NCBI GenBank assembly: GCA_035940575.1
Contig: DASZER010000012.1
Location: 14,265 to 78,264 of the forward strand
Source: BP-191 sp035940575
Lineage (GTDB): Bacteria; Actinomycetota; Actinomycetes; BP-191
Length of the DNA stretch: 64,000 bases
Direction: 5' to 3'
The notes beneath the pieces are model-generated. The model saw only the letters and a list, made by a program, of their open reading frames with translations. It was not told where the DNA came from and ran no database searches. Positions 16,113 through 24,891 of this stretch are shown in pieces. The stretch's first letter is position 1. The number at the start of each line of letters is the position of its first letter. A program made the position numbers and the translations under genes.

Positions 16113-16630
16113 CGCGTGCCCGGCTCGGTGCGCGGGCGCGGCAGGCGGCTTCGGCGGAACTGCATGTTGCGCGCCGTGCCGTACCAGATCAGCGCCTTCT
16201 CGGCCTCGCGGGTGCCCTGGGGGTACGCCTGCCGCAGCGCGCGCCGCACGGAACGCCGCGCCGCGACGAGGTCGCCGAGCAGCAGCAGCACGACGATCGG
16301 CAGCGTGAGCGTCCCGAACGCCCGCGCCACCGGCGACGCCGTGATCGACAGGACCGCGCCGACGGCCCAGACCGGCAGCGCGTACATCCAGTACGGCCGC
16401 CGCGCGTCGATCACGTCGCGCACCAGCGCGCGCTCGGGGCCCGCCGCGATCGCGGGGTAGTTGCGCTCGTCGCCATTGCGCATCGCCTCGCGCTGGCGGC
16501 GGCGCTCGTCGGCCGAGGCCGAGCGGGACGCCTTCATCGTCTCGCGGGTGCGCGGCTGGACGAGCGGCTTGCGCCGCGCCGCCTCGCGCTCGGACCGCTT
16601 CGGCGTGGGGCGGCCCTTGGTCTGCGTCAT
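16109..16630 (-). CDS. DUF3043 family membrane protein
   Basis: 173 residues. The N-terminal half is highly basic and hydrophilic (KGRPTPKRSEREAARRKPL, then DERRRQREAMRNGDERNYP). It is followed by RALVRDVIDARR and two membrane helices (YWMYALPVWAVGAVLSI, FGTLTLPIVVLLLLG). The C-terminal soluble part includes GTREAEKALIWYGTARNMQ. This is the typical make-up of DUF3043 proteins, widespread in actinobacteria and of unknown function. The ATG directly abuts the nadA stop. Confidence 0.8.
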   Translation of the reverse strand: MTQTKGRPTPKRSEREAARRKPLVQPRTRETMKASRSASADERRRQREAMRNGDERNYPAIAAGPERALVRDVIDARRPYWMYALPVWAVGAVLSITASPVARAFGTLTLPIVVLLLLGDLVAARRSVRRALRQAYPQGTREAEKALIWYGTARNMQFRRSRLPRPRTEPGTR

Positions 16631-17812
16631 TCAGTCACCCATCGCCGGCGCGTCGCGCAGCGCGAGCATCCGGTCGAGCGCGACCCGCGCCCACTGCCGC
16701 GTCTCCGCGTCGACCACGATCTCGTTGACGACGGTGCCCTCGACCAGGCTCTCGAGCGCCCACACGAGGTGGGGGAGGTCGATGCGGTTCATCGTCGAGC
16801 AGAAGCACACGGTCTTGTCGAGGTACGTGATCGGCTTGTCCGGGTGCTCGTGCGCGAGCCGGTTGACGAGGTTGAGCTCGGTGCCGATCGCGAACGCCGT
16901 CCCGCTCGGCGCCTCGCGGACGGTCTTGATGATGAACTCCGTCGACCCCACCAGGTCCGCGGCCTGCACGACCTCGTAGCGGCACTCCGGGTGCACGAGG
17001 ACGGTCACGCCGGGAACGCGCTCGCGGACGTCGGTCACGCACTCGTACGTGAAGCGCCCGTGCACCGAGCAGTGGCCGGCCCAGAGGATCACCTTCGCCG
17101 CGCGGAGCTGCTCGGCGGTGAGGCCGCCGTTCTCGCGGCGCGGGTTCCACAGCACGCAGTCGTCCAGCGACAGGCCGAGCTCGCGGACGGCGGTGTTGCG
17201 GCCGAGGTGCTGGTCGGGGAGGAAGAGGATCTTCGAGCCCTCGCCGAACGCCCACTCCATCGCCTTGCGCGCGTTGGACGACGTGCAGACGGCGCCGCCG
17301 TGGCGGCCGGTGAACGCCTTGATGTCGGCGGAGGAGTTCATGTACGTCAGCGGCACCACGTCGTCGGCGATGCCGGCGTCGGTCAGCGCGTCCCAGCAGT
17401 CCTCCACCTGGTCGATCGCGGCCATGTCGGCCATGGAGCAGCCGGCCGCGAGGTCGGGGAGGATCACCCGCTGGCGCTCGTTCGTGAGGATGTCGGCGGA
17501 CTCGGCCATGAAGTGCACGCCGCAGAACACGACGTACTCCGCGTCGGGCCGCGCCGCCGCCTCCTGCGCGAGCTTGAACGAGTCCCCGGTCACGTCGGCG
17601 AACTGGATGACCTCGTCGCGCTGGTAGTGGTGCCCGAGCACGAACAGCCGGTCGCCCAGCCTCTCCTTCGCGGCCCGCGCGCGCTCGACCAGCGACGGGT
17701 CGCTGGCGGCCGGCAGGTCGCCGGGGCAGACGGTGCCGCGCTCGCTGTCGGCGAGCGCCTCGCGCCCGAGCAGCAGCAGGGCCACGGGCGTCGGGGCGGG
17801 GGCGGTGGTCAC
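16631..17812 (-). CDS. nadA: Quinolinate synthase
   Basis: A 393-residue [4Fe-4S] enzyme that condenses iminoaspartate with dihydroxyacetone phosphate to quinolinate for NAD synthesis. Motifs: FVLGHHYQRDEVIQFAD near the N-terminus, then the three cluster-ligand cysteines in FCGVHFMAES, AGHCSVHGRF and CFCSTMNRID. Also present are LPDQHLGRNT and HPECRYEV, which bind substrate. The GTG at 17812 matches the family start. No nadB or nadC is adjacent in the window. Divergent from the glycerate kinase gene. Confidence 0.95.
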   Translation of the reverse strand: MTTAPAPTPVALLLLGREALADSERGTVCPGDLPAASDPSLVERARAAKERLGDRLFVLGHHYQRDEVIQFADVTGDSFKLAQEAAARPDAEYVVFCGVHFMAESADILTNERQRVILPDLAAGCSMADMAAIDQVEDCWDALTDAGIADDVVPLTYMNSSADIKAFTGRHGGAVCTSSNARKAMEWAFGEGSKILFLPDQHLGRNTAVRELGLSLDDCVLWNPRRENGGLTAEQLRAAKVILWAGHCSVHGRFTYECVTDVRERVPGVTVLVHPECRYEVVQAADLVGSTEFIIKTVREAPSGTAFAIGTELNLVNRLAHEHPDKPITYLDKTVCFCSTMNRIDLPHLVWALESLVEGTVVNEIVVDAETRQWARVALDRMLALRDAPAMGD

Positions 17813-17884
17813 GGTCGCAGAGTCTCCCACGCACGGTGCAACGCACCCCTCCGCCCGAGGCTTCCCGGTGCCAGACTCCGGGTC

Positions 17885-18979
17885 ATGCGGGTGCTGATCG
17901 CGCCGGACTCGTTCAGCGGGACGCTGTCCGCGCGCGCCGCCGCCGACGCGATCGCGGCGGGCTGGCGCCACCGCAGGCCCGGCGACGTGCTCGACGTGCT
18001 GCCGGTCGCCGACGGCGGCCTCGGCACCGTGGACGTCCTCGCGCACCTCGGCTCCCCGCGTACCGCCGCCGTCGAGGACGCCCTCGGCCGCCGCGTCGAG
18101 GCGACCTGGCTGCGCCTCGGCGACACCGCCGTCGTGGAGTCGGCGACGGCGTGCGGCCGCGACCTGCTGCCGTCCCCCTCGCCGCTGGCCGCGTCCTCGT
18201 CGGGCGTCGGCGAGCTGGTGTGCGCGGCGCTCGGCGAGGACGTACGCCGCGTCGTCGTCGGCGTCGGCAACACCGCCTGCACCGACGGCGGCGCCGGGCT
18301 CGCGCAGGCGCTCGGCGCGTGGCTGCTCGGCGAGGACGGGCACCCGCTCGACCCCGGCGGCGCCGCCCTCGCGCGGCTCGCGCGGGTCGAGCGTTCCGAC
18401 CTCGACCCGCGACTCGGGTCGGTCTCGGTCGTCGCCGCGTGCGACGTCGACGCGCCGCTGCTCGGGCCCGAGGGCGCGGCGCGCGGCTACGGCCCGCAGA
18501 AGGGCGCGACGCCCGCCGACGTCGACGCGCTGGAGGCGGCGCTGGCCCGCTACGCCGCCCTGGCCGGCGGCGACCCGGACGCGCCCGGCGCGGGGGCGGG
18601 CGGTGGGCTCGGCTACGGCCTCGCGACGTTCGCGGGCGCCACGCTCGCTCGCGGGGCGGACGTCGTGCTCGACCTGCTCGGGCTCGCCGCGCGCGTGCCG
18701 CGCGCCGACCTCGTCGTGACGGGGGAGGGGTCGTTCGACTGGCAGTCGCTGCGCGGCAAGGCGCCCGCCGCCGTCGCCCGCGCGGCGGCCGCGGAGGGCG
18801 TCGCGTGCGTCGTGATCGCGGGGCAGGTGGGCGTCGGGCGGCGCGAGCTCGGCGCGCACGGCGTCGACGCGGCGTACGCGCTCGCCGACGTCGCGGGCTC
18901 CGTCGAGGAGGCCGAGGCCGACGCGGCAGGCTGGCTCGCCGAGGTCGCCGCCTCGGTCGCCGGCGAGTGGTCGCGCTAG
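17885..18979 (+). CDS. Glycerate kinase (GlxK/GarK family)
   Basis: A 364-residue glycerate kinase-like protein that would phosphorylate D-glycerate. It starts MRVLIAPDSFSGTLSA and continues with VLPVADGGLGTVDVL, VVGVGNTACTDGGAG, AACDVDAPLLGPEGAA, GPQKGATPADV, GAGAGGGLGYGL, VVTGEGSFDWQSLRGKAP and VIAGQVGVGRREL, covering the family end to end. The usual Lys of DSFKG is Ser here, as tends to happen in the actinobacterial branch. Its stop shares CTAG with the convergent lipoprotein gene. The ATG is preceded closely by a CAGACT -10-like box and no ribosome site. Confidence 0.88.
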   Translation: MRVLIAPDSFSGTLSARAAADAIAAGWRHRRPGDVLDVLPVADGGLGTVDVLAHLGSPRTAAVEDALGRRVEATWLRLGDTAVVESATACGRDLLPSPSPLAASSSGVGELVCAALGEDVRRVVVGVGNTACTDGGAGLAQALGAWLLGEDGHPLDPGGAALARLARVERSDLDPRLGSVSVVAACDVDAPLLGPEGAARGYGPQKGATPADVDALEAALARYAALAGGDPDAPGAGAGGGLGYGLATFAGATLARGADVVLDLLGLAARVPRADLVVTGEGSFDWQSLRGKAPAAVARAAAAEGVACVVIAGQVGVGRRELGAHGVDAAYALADVAGSVEEAEADAAGWLAEVAASVAGEWSR

Positions 18980-19845
18980 CTGCTCACCGTCACGACGGCG
19001 TTCGCCGGGAGGGCCCCGCCGCGCAGCACCGCCGCGAGCGCTCGCGCGCTCGCCTCGGTGAAGCTGCCGCTGACCGACGCCGAGCCGTCGGGGATGCGCT
19101 GCTCGACGGTCGGCGCGGACTGCACGACGCCGTCGAGCACGATCGCGAGCTGCTGCCCGACGTACTTCTCCGTCAGGGCGGCCCACCGCGACGCGCTCGT
19201 CATCGTCACGGTGACGACCCACCGGCTCATGGGGTCCTGGCCGAACGTCTCCGCCGCCGCCTCCGCCGACCGCACGTCGCGGCCGGTCATCTCGACGGGG
19301 CCGAGGAGGTACTTCGCGTCGCCGGTCGCCGCGCAGGCGACGACGCGGCGCGCGTCGGCGTCGGGGCCGCCGTTCGCCGTGGCGAGCCTGGTGCGGTACG
19401 CCGCGTCCGCGCAGTCGCCCGCGTCGCCGCCGGCCGCGGCGTTCGCGGCGTGAGCCTCCACGACGCCGCGGAACGTCAGGTGGCCGCGCCGGGACAGCAC
19501 CGCCGCCTCCTCCGAGGTCGGCCTCCTGGTGACCTGGAACGTCACCGACGTCCCCGCGACCGCCGGGTCGCCGGGGTTCAGCCCGAACGCCAGGAGCCGC
19601 CCGTGCAGCACCCGCGCCGCCGCGGACGGGTCGCCGCCGGCCACGACGAACGACACGCTCGCCGTCCGCGCCGCCGCGGTCGGAGCCGGCGTCGCGGTGG
19701 CGGTCGCGGTGGCGGTCGTCTGCGTCGCGCTCGGGCTGGCCGCGGGCTTGCCGCCGCTCTCGCAGCCGGCGAGCAGCGCGGCCACCAGCACCGCCAGCGC
19801 GGCGCCTCTCGCGCGGGTCGCGGTCGGAATGGGTCGTGGCGTCAC
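18976..19845 (-). CDS. Lipoprotein with SecDF P1-head-like domain
   Basis: 289 residues. The signal peptide ends in a lipobox (LVAALLAGC), and a Thr/Ala/Pro linker (about 40-62) follows. The exported domain has VSFVVAGGDPSAAARVLHGRLLAFGL, then LTFRGVVEAH, EMTGRDVRSAEAA, WVVTVTMTSASRWAALTEKYVGQQLAIVLDG and GSASVSGSFTEASARALAAVLRGGALP. The last parts closely resemble the P1 head and base of SecD. No SecD membrane domain is present, so this is a stand-alone surface lipoprotein, not a translocase. Strong AAGGGGGAA ribosome site before the GTG at 19845. Confidence 0.75.
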   Translation of the reverse strand: MTPRPIPTATRARGAALAVLVAALLAGCESGGKPAASPSATQTTATATATATPAPTAAARTASVSFVVAGGDPSAAARVLHGRLLAFGLNPGDPAVAGTSVTFQVTRRPTSEEAAVLSRRGHLTFRGVVEAHAANAAAGGDAGDCADAAYRTRLATANGGPDADARRVVACAATGDAKYLLGPVEMTGRDVRSAEAAAETFGQDPMSRWVVTVTMTSASRWAALTEKYVGQQLAIVLDGVVQSAPTVEQRIPDGSASVSGSFTEASARALAAVLRGGALPANAVVTVSS

Positions 19846-19908
19846 GGCGTTCCCCCTTCGGTTCCTGTGCGACCATGGAACCAGACCGCCGTACCGACTG
19901 GGAGAGAC

Positions 19909-20259
19909 ATGACCGCCGAGACGCAGACCACGCCCACCCACGTACTCCTCACGGACGTCGCGGCGGCGAAGGTCAAGACCCTCCTCGAGCAGGAGGGCCG
20001 CGACGACCTCGCGCTGCGCATCGCCGTGCAGCCCGGCGGCTGCTCGGGCCTCCGCTACCAGCTCTTCTTCGACGACCGCACGCTCGACGGCGACGAGTTC
20101 CACGACTTCGGCGGCGTCAAGGTCGTCGTGGACCGCATGAGCGGCCCGTACCTCGGCGGCGCGACGATCGACTTCGCGGACACGATCGAGAAGCAGGGCT
20201 TCACGATCGACAACCCGAACGCCAAGGGCTCCTGCGCCTGCGGCGAGTCGTTCCACTAG
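19909..20259 (+). CDS. erpA: Iron-sulfur cluster insertion protein (HesB/IscA/ErpA family)
   Basis: A 116-residue A-type carrier delivering [Fe-S] clusters to apoproteins. The three conserved cysteines are at 45 (QPGGCSGLRY), 109 and 111 (GSCACGESF). The usual DAAAAKVK-like helix appears as VAAAKVKTLL, and FTIDNPNAKGSC closes the protein. A GGGAGAG ribosome site precedes the ATG. It corresponds to the mycobacterial HesB-family gene that lies near adoK and glycerate kinase. Transcription ends at the hairpin at 20270-20304. Confidence 0.92.
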   Translation: MTAETQTTPTHVLLTDVAAAKVKTLLEQEGRDDLALRIAVQPGGCSGLRYQLFFDDRTLDGDEFHDFGGVKVVVDRMSGPYLGGATIDFADTIEKQGFTIDNPNAKGSCACGESFH

Positions 20260-20269
20260 ACGCGTACGA

Positions 20270-20304
20270 CGAAGGGGCGGTCCCGGATCGGGGCCGCCCC
20301 TTCG
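20270..20304. terminator. Bidirectional intrinsic terminator hairpin
   Basis: CGAAGGGGCGG (20270-20280) and CCGCCCCTTCG (20294-20304) form a perfect 11-bp stem with a 13-nt loop, between two convergent genes and 10 bases after the erpA stop. The symmetrical A/T-bearing ends allow it to work on both strands. Confidence 0.8.
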
Positions 20305-20311
20305 CGCTGTC

Positions 20312-21610
20312 CTACTCCGGCGCGCCGGTCGAGCCGGGCGCGCCGCCCGCGCTCGTGCCGGCGTCCGGCGGGGGCGGGGCGTCCGGGGCGTCCGGGCACG
20401 GCGCCGGGTCGCACACCGGCTCGTCCGGGTCGCCGGGGTCGCCGGTCGGCGGCGGGGGCGTGGCGACGTAGCGGTCGGGCAGGGCGAGGTACGGCTCCTC
20501 GAAGCCGGAGAACGTCACCAGCCACGCGGGCACGAGGTACGCGCCCTCCTCCCACGACGGCACGAGCATCAGGCCGAGCCGTACCCGCGTCGCCTCGCGC
20601 ACCGGGGGCGAGGCGACGGGCGCCCCGGGCGCGGGCTCCGCGCCCGCCGGCAGGTCGCGCGCCTGGCCCGTGCGCTCCAGCGCCCGGCGCGGGTCGAGCA
20701 GCGGGTAGCGCGCGTCGAGCGTGGCGTCGCCGAGGTGGCCGGAGGCGTTGACGATCCCGCCCCGCGCGTCGACCGTGACGCGCGTCTCCCACCCGAACGT
20801 CGGCAGGCCGTCGAGCACCGGCGCCGCGCTGACGTCCTTGCCGAGGTAGCCGGGCGTCATGACGACCTCGGAGGCGCCGCGGCCGAGCGCGGCGAGGATC
20901 CGGTCGGCGACCGCGCGCGCCTCGGCGTCGGTCGGCTGCGGCGGCAGCGTGGGCGGCAGCAACGGCACGGGCGCGGCGCACGCGACGTCGCGGCCGTCGG
21001 TCGGGACCGGGCAAGGCTGCGGCTTCGCCGGCGGCGGAGCGGGGGGAGTGTCGGTGGAGCCGGACGACGGGCCGGCGGGAGCGCCGGTCGGCGCGTCGGG
21101 CGGCGCGGAGGGCTTCGCCGGGGCGCTGCCGGGCGCGCCAGGCGCGCTGCCGGGCACCGCGACCCCGACGCCCACGGCGGCGCCGCCCTCGCCCTGCCGC
21201 GCGCCGAGGTACCACGGCCTGCCCGGCTGCTCCATCACCTGCAGCACCCGGTCGCCGGTGCCGACGACCCACCCGCGCTCGACACGGCGCGCCTCGCCCC
21301 CTACGCCGAGCGCCCGCGCGAGCGCGTCGAGGCGTGCGTTGCCGTCCCTGACGGCGTACGCGGGCCCCTCCGCAGGCAGCCCCTCCAGCAGCCGGTCGGG
21401 GACGTGCCGAGCGCCGCCGTAGTACGCGGGCGCCCCCGGCGCGGTCGTGCCCGCGTCCTCGGCGCTGCGCCCCGAGGCGGCGCCGAGGCGCAACGGGTGC
21501 GGCTCCCGCCGCGCGCCGTCGGTGCCCCTCCCCACCGCGACGACGCCGCCGAGCACGGCGGCGAACACGGCGAACGGAGCGACGCGGCGGGCCAGCGACG
21601 AGCGGTCCAT
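20312..21610 (-). CDS. Exported proline-rich hypothetical protein
   Basis: 432 residues. The N-terminus LARRVAPFAVFAAVLGGVVAVG is a signal anchor. The middle (about 125-185) is a Pro/Ala/Gly/Ser-rich low-complexity spacer. After it comes a region with ADRILAALGRGASEVVM, TPGYLGKDVSAAPVLDGLPTF and WETRVTVDARGGIVNASGHLGD, then LGLMLVPSWEEGAYLVPAWLVTF. The order resembles exported proteins compared by shape to anti-sigma or YycH-like folds, but I do not recognise a family. The C-terminus is a second Pro/Asp/Gly-rich tail. GGAGGGGG ribosome site before the ATG at 21610. Confidence 0.65.
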   Translation of the reverse strand: MDRSSLARRVAPFAVFAAVLGGVVAVGRGTDGARREPHPLRLGAASGRSAEDAGTTAPGAPAYYGGARHVPDRLLEGLPAEGPAYAVRDGNARLDALARALGVGGEARRVERGWVVGTGDRVLQVMEQPGRPWYLGARQGEGGAAVGVGVAVPGSAPGAPGSAPAKPSAPPDAPTGAPAGPSSGSTDTPPAPPPAKPQPCPVPTDGRDVACAAPVPLLPPTLPPQPTDAEARAVADRILAALGRGASEVVMTPGYLGKDVSAAPVLDGLPTFGWETRVTVDARGGIVNASGHLGDATLDARYPLLDPRRALERTGQARDLPAGAEPAPGAPVASPPVREATRVRLGLMLVPSWEEGAYLVPAWLVTFSGFEEPYLALPDRYVATPPPPTGDPGDPDEPVCDPAPCPDAPDAPPPPDAGTSAGGAPGSTGAPE

Positions 21611-21687
21611 GGAGAACCCCCTCCGGGGCGATGGTGACACGCGTCGGACGGCAGAGTGATCGTTTCGGTTCCGGGTAGGTGAGCCGT

Positions 21688-21849
21688 ATGAGCGAGACGT
21701 TCCCCGAGGGGACCAGCCAGGGCACCGACTACGGCAGCACCGTCGACCGCGTCGAGGACGCCGGCGAGCAGCGCACCGAGGGCGGCGCGACGCCGGACGC
21801 GCCCGAGGCGGAGCGGGCGCAGGAGGGCGTCCAGGAGGCGTTCGAATAA
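21688..21849 (+). CDS. Small acidic hydrophilic protein
   Basis: 53 residues, starting MSETFPEGTSQGTDYGSTVD and ending EGVQEAFE-TAA. It is very rich in Glu, Gly, Thr and Ala, with no hydrophobic core, so it is probably disordered. The frame has the high third-position GC of its neighbours. A TAGGTG box lies 6 nt before the ATG. Its TAA stop forms the first bases of the TAACCT -10 element of the thiolase gene. Function unknown; it is divergent from the exported protein at 21610. Confidence 0.5.
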   Translation: MSETFPEGTSQGTDYGSTVDRVEDAGEQRTEGGATPDAPEAERAQEGVQEAFE

Positions 21850-21852
21850 CCT
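21847..21852 (+). promoter_or_regulatory. -10 element (TAACCT) of the thiolase gene
   Basis: TAACCT followed by 7 nt (GCCTCGC) and then ATG, with no ribosome site: leaderless layout. It overlaps the TAA stop of the small gene upstream. Confidence 0.5.
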
Positions 21853-21859
21853 GCCTCGC

Positions 21860-23032
21860 ATGACAGAGGCGTTCCTCGTCGGCGGCGTACGCACGCCGAT
21901 GGGCAAGTACGGCGGCCAGCTCGCCGCGCACCGGCCCGACGACCTCGCGGCGCTCGTCGTCGGCGAGGCGCTCTCGCGCGCCGGGGTCGACCCCGCCGTC
22001 GTCGACGAGGTCGTGCTCGGCGCGGCCAACCAGTCCGGCGAGGACAACCGCAACGTCGCCCGCATGGCGTCGCTGCTCGCCGGCCTGCCTGCCGAGGTTC
22101 CCGGCTACACCGTCAACCGCCTCTGCGCGAGCGGCCTCACCGCCATCTCGACGGCCGCCGCGCAGGTACGCGCGGGCGAGGCCGACGTGATCGTCGCGGG
22201 CGGCGTCGAGTCGATGACGCGGGCGCCGTACGTCATGAGCAAGCCGGGCACGCCGTGGGCCAAGGCGCCCGAGGTCTACGACACCTCGCTCGGCTGGCGC
22301 TTCGTCAACCCGCGCCACGCCGCCGTGCCGAAGCGGACGCTGGCGATGGGCGAGACGGCCGAGGAGGTCGCCGCGCTCGACGGCATCTCGCGCGAGGACT
22401 CCGACGCGTGGGCGCTGCGTTCGCACGACCGCGCGGTCGACGCGCAGAAGGCCGGGCGCTTCGCGGCCGAGATCGTCGCCGTGGACGGCATCGAGTCCGA
22501 CGAGGGGCCGCGTCCGGGCTCGTCGCTGGAGAAGCTGGCGACGTTGAAGCCGGTGTTCCGCGAGGGCGGCGTCGTCACCGCGGGCTCGTCGTCGCCGCTG
22601 TCCGACGGCGCGGCCGCGCTGCTCGTCGTGAGCGAGCGAGCGGTGGAGCGTTACGGCCTCACGCCGCGCGCCCGCGTCGTCGCGTCGGCGGCGGCCGGTG
22701 TCGAGCCGCACCTCATGGGCCTCGGTCCCGTGCCCGCCACGGAGAAGGCGCTCGCCCGCGCCGGCTGGTCGGTGGGCGACCTCGACGCGGCGGAGCTGAA
22801 CGAGGCGTTCGCCGTCCAGGTGCTCGCGTGCCTGCGGCGGCTCGGGCTCGACCCCGAGCCGGTCAACGCCGACGGCGGCGCGATCGCGCTCGGCCACCCC
22901 CTCGGGTGCAGCGGCGCGCGGATCACGGTGACGCTGCTCGGGCGCATGGAGCGGGAGAACGCCCGCCGCGGGCTCGCCACCATGTGCGTCGGCGTCGGCC
23001 AGGGAGCGGCCATGCTGGTGGAGCGCGTCTAG
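21860..23032 (+). CDS. Acetyl-CoA C-acyltransferase (thiolase)
   Basis: A 390-residue thiolase catalysing reversible condensation or cleavage of 3-oxoacyl-CoA. The acyl-accepting Cys89 is in VNRLCASGLTAI, and the second catalytic set is GHPLGCSGAR (His) and MCVGVGQGAAML (Cys). AGGVESMTRAPYVM and ELNEAFAVQVL complete the family signature. Length matches degradative/biosynthetic homotetrameric thiolases. Chain-length preference cannot be read from sequence alone. Its TAG shares CTAG with the convergent gene at 23029. Confidence 0.93.
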   Translation: MTEAFLVGGVRTPMGKYGGQLAAHRPDDLAALVVGEALSRAGVDPAVVDEVVLGAANQSGEDNRNVARMASLLAGLPAEVPGYTVNRLCASGLTAISTAAAQVRAGEADVIVAGGVESMTRAPYVMSKPGTPWAKAPEVYDTSLGWRFVNPRHAAVPKRTLAMGETAEEVAALDGISREDSDAWALRSHDRAVDAQKAGRFAAEIVAVDGIESDEGPRPGSSLEKLATLKPVFREGGVVTAGSSSPLSDGAAALLVVSERAVERYGLTPRARVVASAAAGVEPHLMGLGPVPATEKALARAGWSVGDLDAAELNEAFAVQVLACLRRLGLDPEPVNADGGAIALGHPLGCSGARITVTLLGRMERENARRGLATMCVGVGQGAAMLVERV

Positions 23033-23595
23033 CCCATCCGCTGGCGCTCGGCGAGACGTACGACCTCGCTCGTGTCCTCGTCGCGTCGCACCGTGAGCAC
23101 CGACACCGAGTAGACGACGTCGCCGCGCCGGAACAGCACGCGCTGCACGTACCGCCCCTGCGCGTCCTGCGTGTCGTGGTAGCCGACGAGGCCCTCCGGC
23201 GTGGGGAACCGCTCGCCCCGCGCGTCGGCCGCGGCGACGGCCACCTCGAGCGCTCGCTGCGCCTCCGACGACTCGATCGCCAGCACCACCACGGCCCGCG
23301 GCGGCTCGCCCGGCGGGCGCCCGTACGCGCGCAGCACGGCGTGCTCCCAGCCAGGCACGTCCGGGATCCCGAGCAGCCGCGCCGTGCGCGACTCGCTGAG
23401 GTTCGCGCCGCCCGCCTGCTCGGCGGAGATGCGGACGTAGCCAGGAGGGCTCACGAAGTCCGGCGGCCGGGGCGCGCGCAGGAACAGCAGGCCGAGCACC
23501 CCGACGAAGCCGAGCAGGAACAGCCCGACGAACAGCATCGCGCGCGGCGCGCGCGACGGCGGCACCGGCTCGGGCGAGGCGTACGGATCGGTCAT
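23029..23595 (-). CDS. Single-pass membrane protein, unknown function
   Basis: 188 residues: a short Pro-rich cytosolic start (MTDPYASPEPVPPSRAPRA), one membrane helix MLFVGLFLLGFVGVLGLLFL and an extracytoplasmic domain of about 150 residues. That domain contains RTARLLGIPDVPGWEHAVLRAYGR, VVVLAIESSEAQRALEVAV and YVQRVLFRRGDVVYSVSVL. The last part looks like a beta-sheet domain of the sort that measures small changes in lipid or protein ligands; no family is recognised. It is divergent from adoK, with its start inside the shared promoter region. Confidence 0.65.
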   Translation of the reverse strand: MTDPYASPEPVPPSRAPRAMLFVGLFLLGFVGVLGLLFLRAPRPPDFVSPPGYVRISAEQAGGANLSESRTARLLGIPDVPGWEHAVLRAYGRPPGEPPRAVVVLAIESSEAQRALEVAVAAADARGERFPTPEGLVGYHDTQDAQGRYVQRVLFRRGDVVYSVSVLTVRRDEDTSEVVRLAERQRMG

Positions 23596-23613
23596 CGCCC
23601 CCACTCTGCCCGG

Positions 23614-23619
23614 TACGCT
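23614..23619 (+). promoter_or_regulatory. -10 element (TACGCT) of adoK
   Basis: TACGCT, 6 nt (CCGCCG), ATG: a textbook leaderless actinobacterial arrangement without a ribosome site. Confidence 0.55.
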
Positions 23620-23625
23620 CCGCCG

Positions 23626-24597
23626 ATGCGCATCGCCGTCACCGGGTCCATCGCGACCGACTACCTGATGACGTTCAACGGCCGGTTCGCCGACCAGGTC
23701 CTGCCCGACCAGCTCCACCGGCTGTCGCTGTCGTTCCTCGCGGACGAGCTCGACCGGCGGCGCGGCGGCGTCGCGGCGAACATCGCGTACGGCATGGCGC
23801 AGCTCGGGCACGCCCCGGTCCTCGTCGGCTCGGTCGGCAGCGACTGGGCCGACTACGAGGCGTGGCTCGCGCGGCACGGCGTCGACACCGGCGCGGTGCG
23901 CGTCAGCGAGCTGCGGCACACCGCGCGGTTCTTCTGCACGACCGACGTCGACCAGTGCCAGATCGCGACGTTCTACCCGGGCGCCATGAGCGAGGCGCGC
24001 GAGATCGAGCTCGCCCCCGTCGCCGCGCGCGTCGGCGGCCTGGACCTCGTCGTCGTCTCGCCGAACGACCCCGAGGCGATGCACCGCCACACCGACGAGG
24101 CGCGGGCGCTCGGCATCCCGTTCGTCGCCGACCCCTCGCAGCAGCTCTCCTCGCTCGACGCCCCGGCGATCGAGCGCCTCGTCGACGGCGCGGAGTACCT
24201 GATCACCAACGACTACGAGGCCGCGCTCATCGAGTCCAAGACCGGCTGGTCGGGCGCGGAGGTGCTGGAGCGCGTCGCCGTCCGCATCACCACGCTCGGC
24301 GCGAAGGGCTGTGTCATCGAGCGGCGCGGCGAGCCGCCGATCGAGGTGCCCGTCGTTCCCGAGGAGCGCAAGGCGGACCCGACGGGCGTGGGCGACGCGT
24401 TCCGCGCCGGCTTCCTCGCCGCGCGTGCGTGGGGCCTCGGCCTCGAACGCTCCGCCCAGGTCGGCACGCTGCTCGCGACGTACGTCCTCGAGACCGTCGG
24501 GACGCAGGAGTACGCCGTCGCCCGCGAGCCGTTCCTCGCCCGCCTCGCCGAGACCTACGGCGCCGACGCCCGCGACGAGGTCAAGGCGTTCTTCTAG
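23626..24597 (+). CDS. adoK: Adenosine kinase, PfkB family (mycobacterial AdoK type)
   Basis: A 323-residue PfkB-family sugar kinase. It begins RIAVTGSIATDYLMTFNGRF and has RRGGVAANIAYGMAQLG, then HTARFFCTTDVDQCQIATF and YPGAMSEAREI. VADPSQQLSSL, ITNDYEAALIESKTGWS, TTLGAKGCVI and the catalytic DPTGVGDAFRAGF complete it. The length, the GSIATD start and the TTDVDQCQIA and DPSQQL strings are those I associate with mycobacterial adenosine kinase (Rv2202c type), which is unrelated to eukaryotic-type adenosine kinases in detail. It salvages adenosine to AMP. Ribokinase-like alternatives are less likely. Confidence 0.85.
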   Translation: MRIAVTGSIATDYLMTFNGRFADQVLPDQLHRLSLSFLADELDRRRGGVAANIAYGMAQLGHAPVLVGSVGSDWADYEAWLARHGVDTGAVRVSELRHTARFFCTTDVDQCQIATFYPGAMSEAREIELAPVAARVGGLDLVVVSPNDPEAMHRHTDEARALGIPFVADPSQQLSSLDAPAIERLVDGAEYLITNDYEAALIESKTGWSGAEVLERVAVRITTLGAKGCVIERRGEPPIEVPVVPEERKADPTGVGDAFRAGFLAARAWGLGLERSAQVGTLLATYVLETVGTQEYAVAREPFLARLAETYGADARDEVKAFF

Positions 24598-24619
24598 GAG
24601 CGTCCGCCCTACCGTTCGG

Positions 24620-24817
24620 TCAGAGGCTCGTCATCCAGCCGCCGGCGCGGCCGTCCGGCTTGTCGTCGACTGCGTGCGCGAAGCACACCGCAACGCCGCC
24701 GACCACCGTCACGGCATCCTCAATCGCGCCGACGTTCGCCATCCCCTCCTCGATCGACGACTCGTCGCGCTTCTCGGCCCACAGCTCGCGGAGGCACTGC
24801 CCGCACTTCAAGGTCAT
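24620..24817 (-). CDS. Small cysteine-containing protein
   Basis: 65 residues starting MTLKCGQCLRELWAEKRDES, then GMANVGAIEDAVTVVGGVAVCF, ending GRAGGWMTSL. The CGQC pair near the start with only one later cysteine gives an incomplete zinc ribbon. A TACGGT -10 box lies 6 nt before the ATG (minus strand, 24829-24824), so the transcript is probably leaderless. Function unknown. Confidence 0.6.
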   Translation of the reverse strand: MTLKCGQCLRELWAEKRDESSIEEGMANVGAIEDAVTVVGGVAVCFAHAVDDKPDGRAGGWMTSL

Positions 24818-24891
24818 GTGGCGACCGTAGCGGAGCGGTGTCCTGGGCGTTCGTCGCGGTCGGGCCAAATCCCGATCGCCGTGGCGTTCTT

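Noticed and set aside
18976..19845. SecD translocase subunit
   Set aside because: Only the head-like region and a lipobox are present; the membrane domain is missing and no secF follows.
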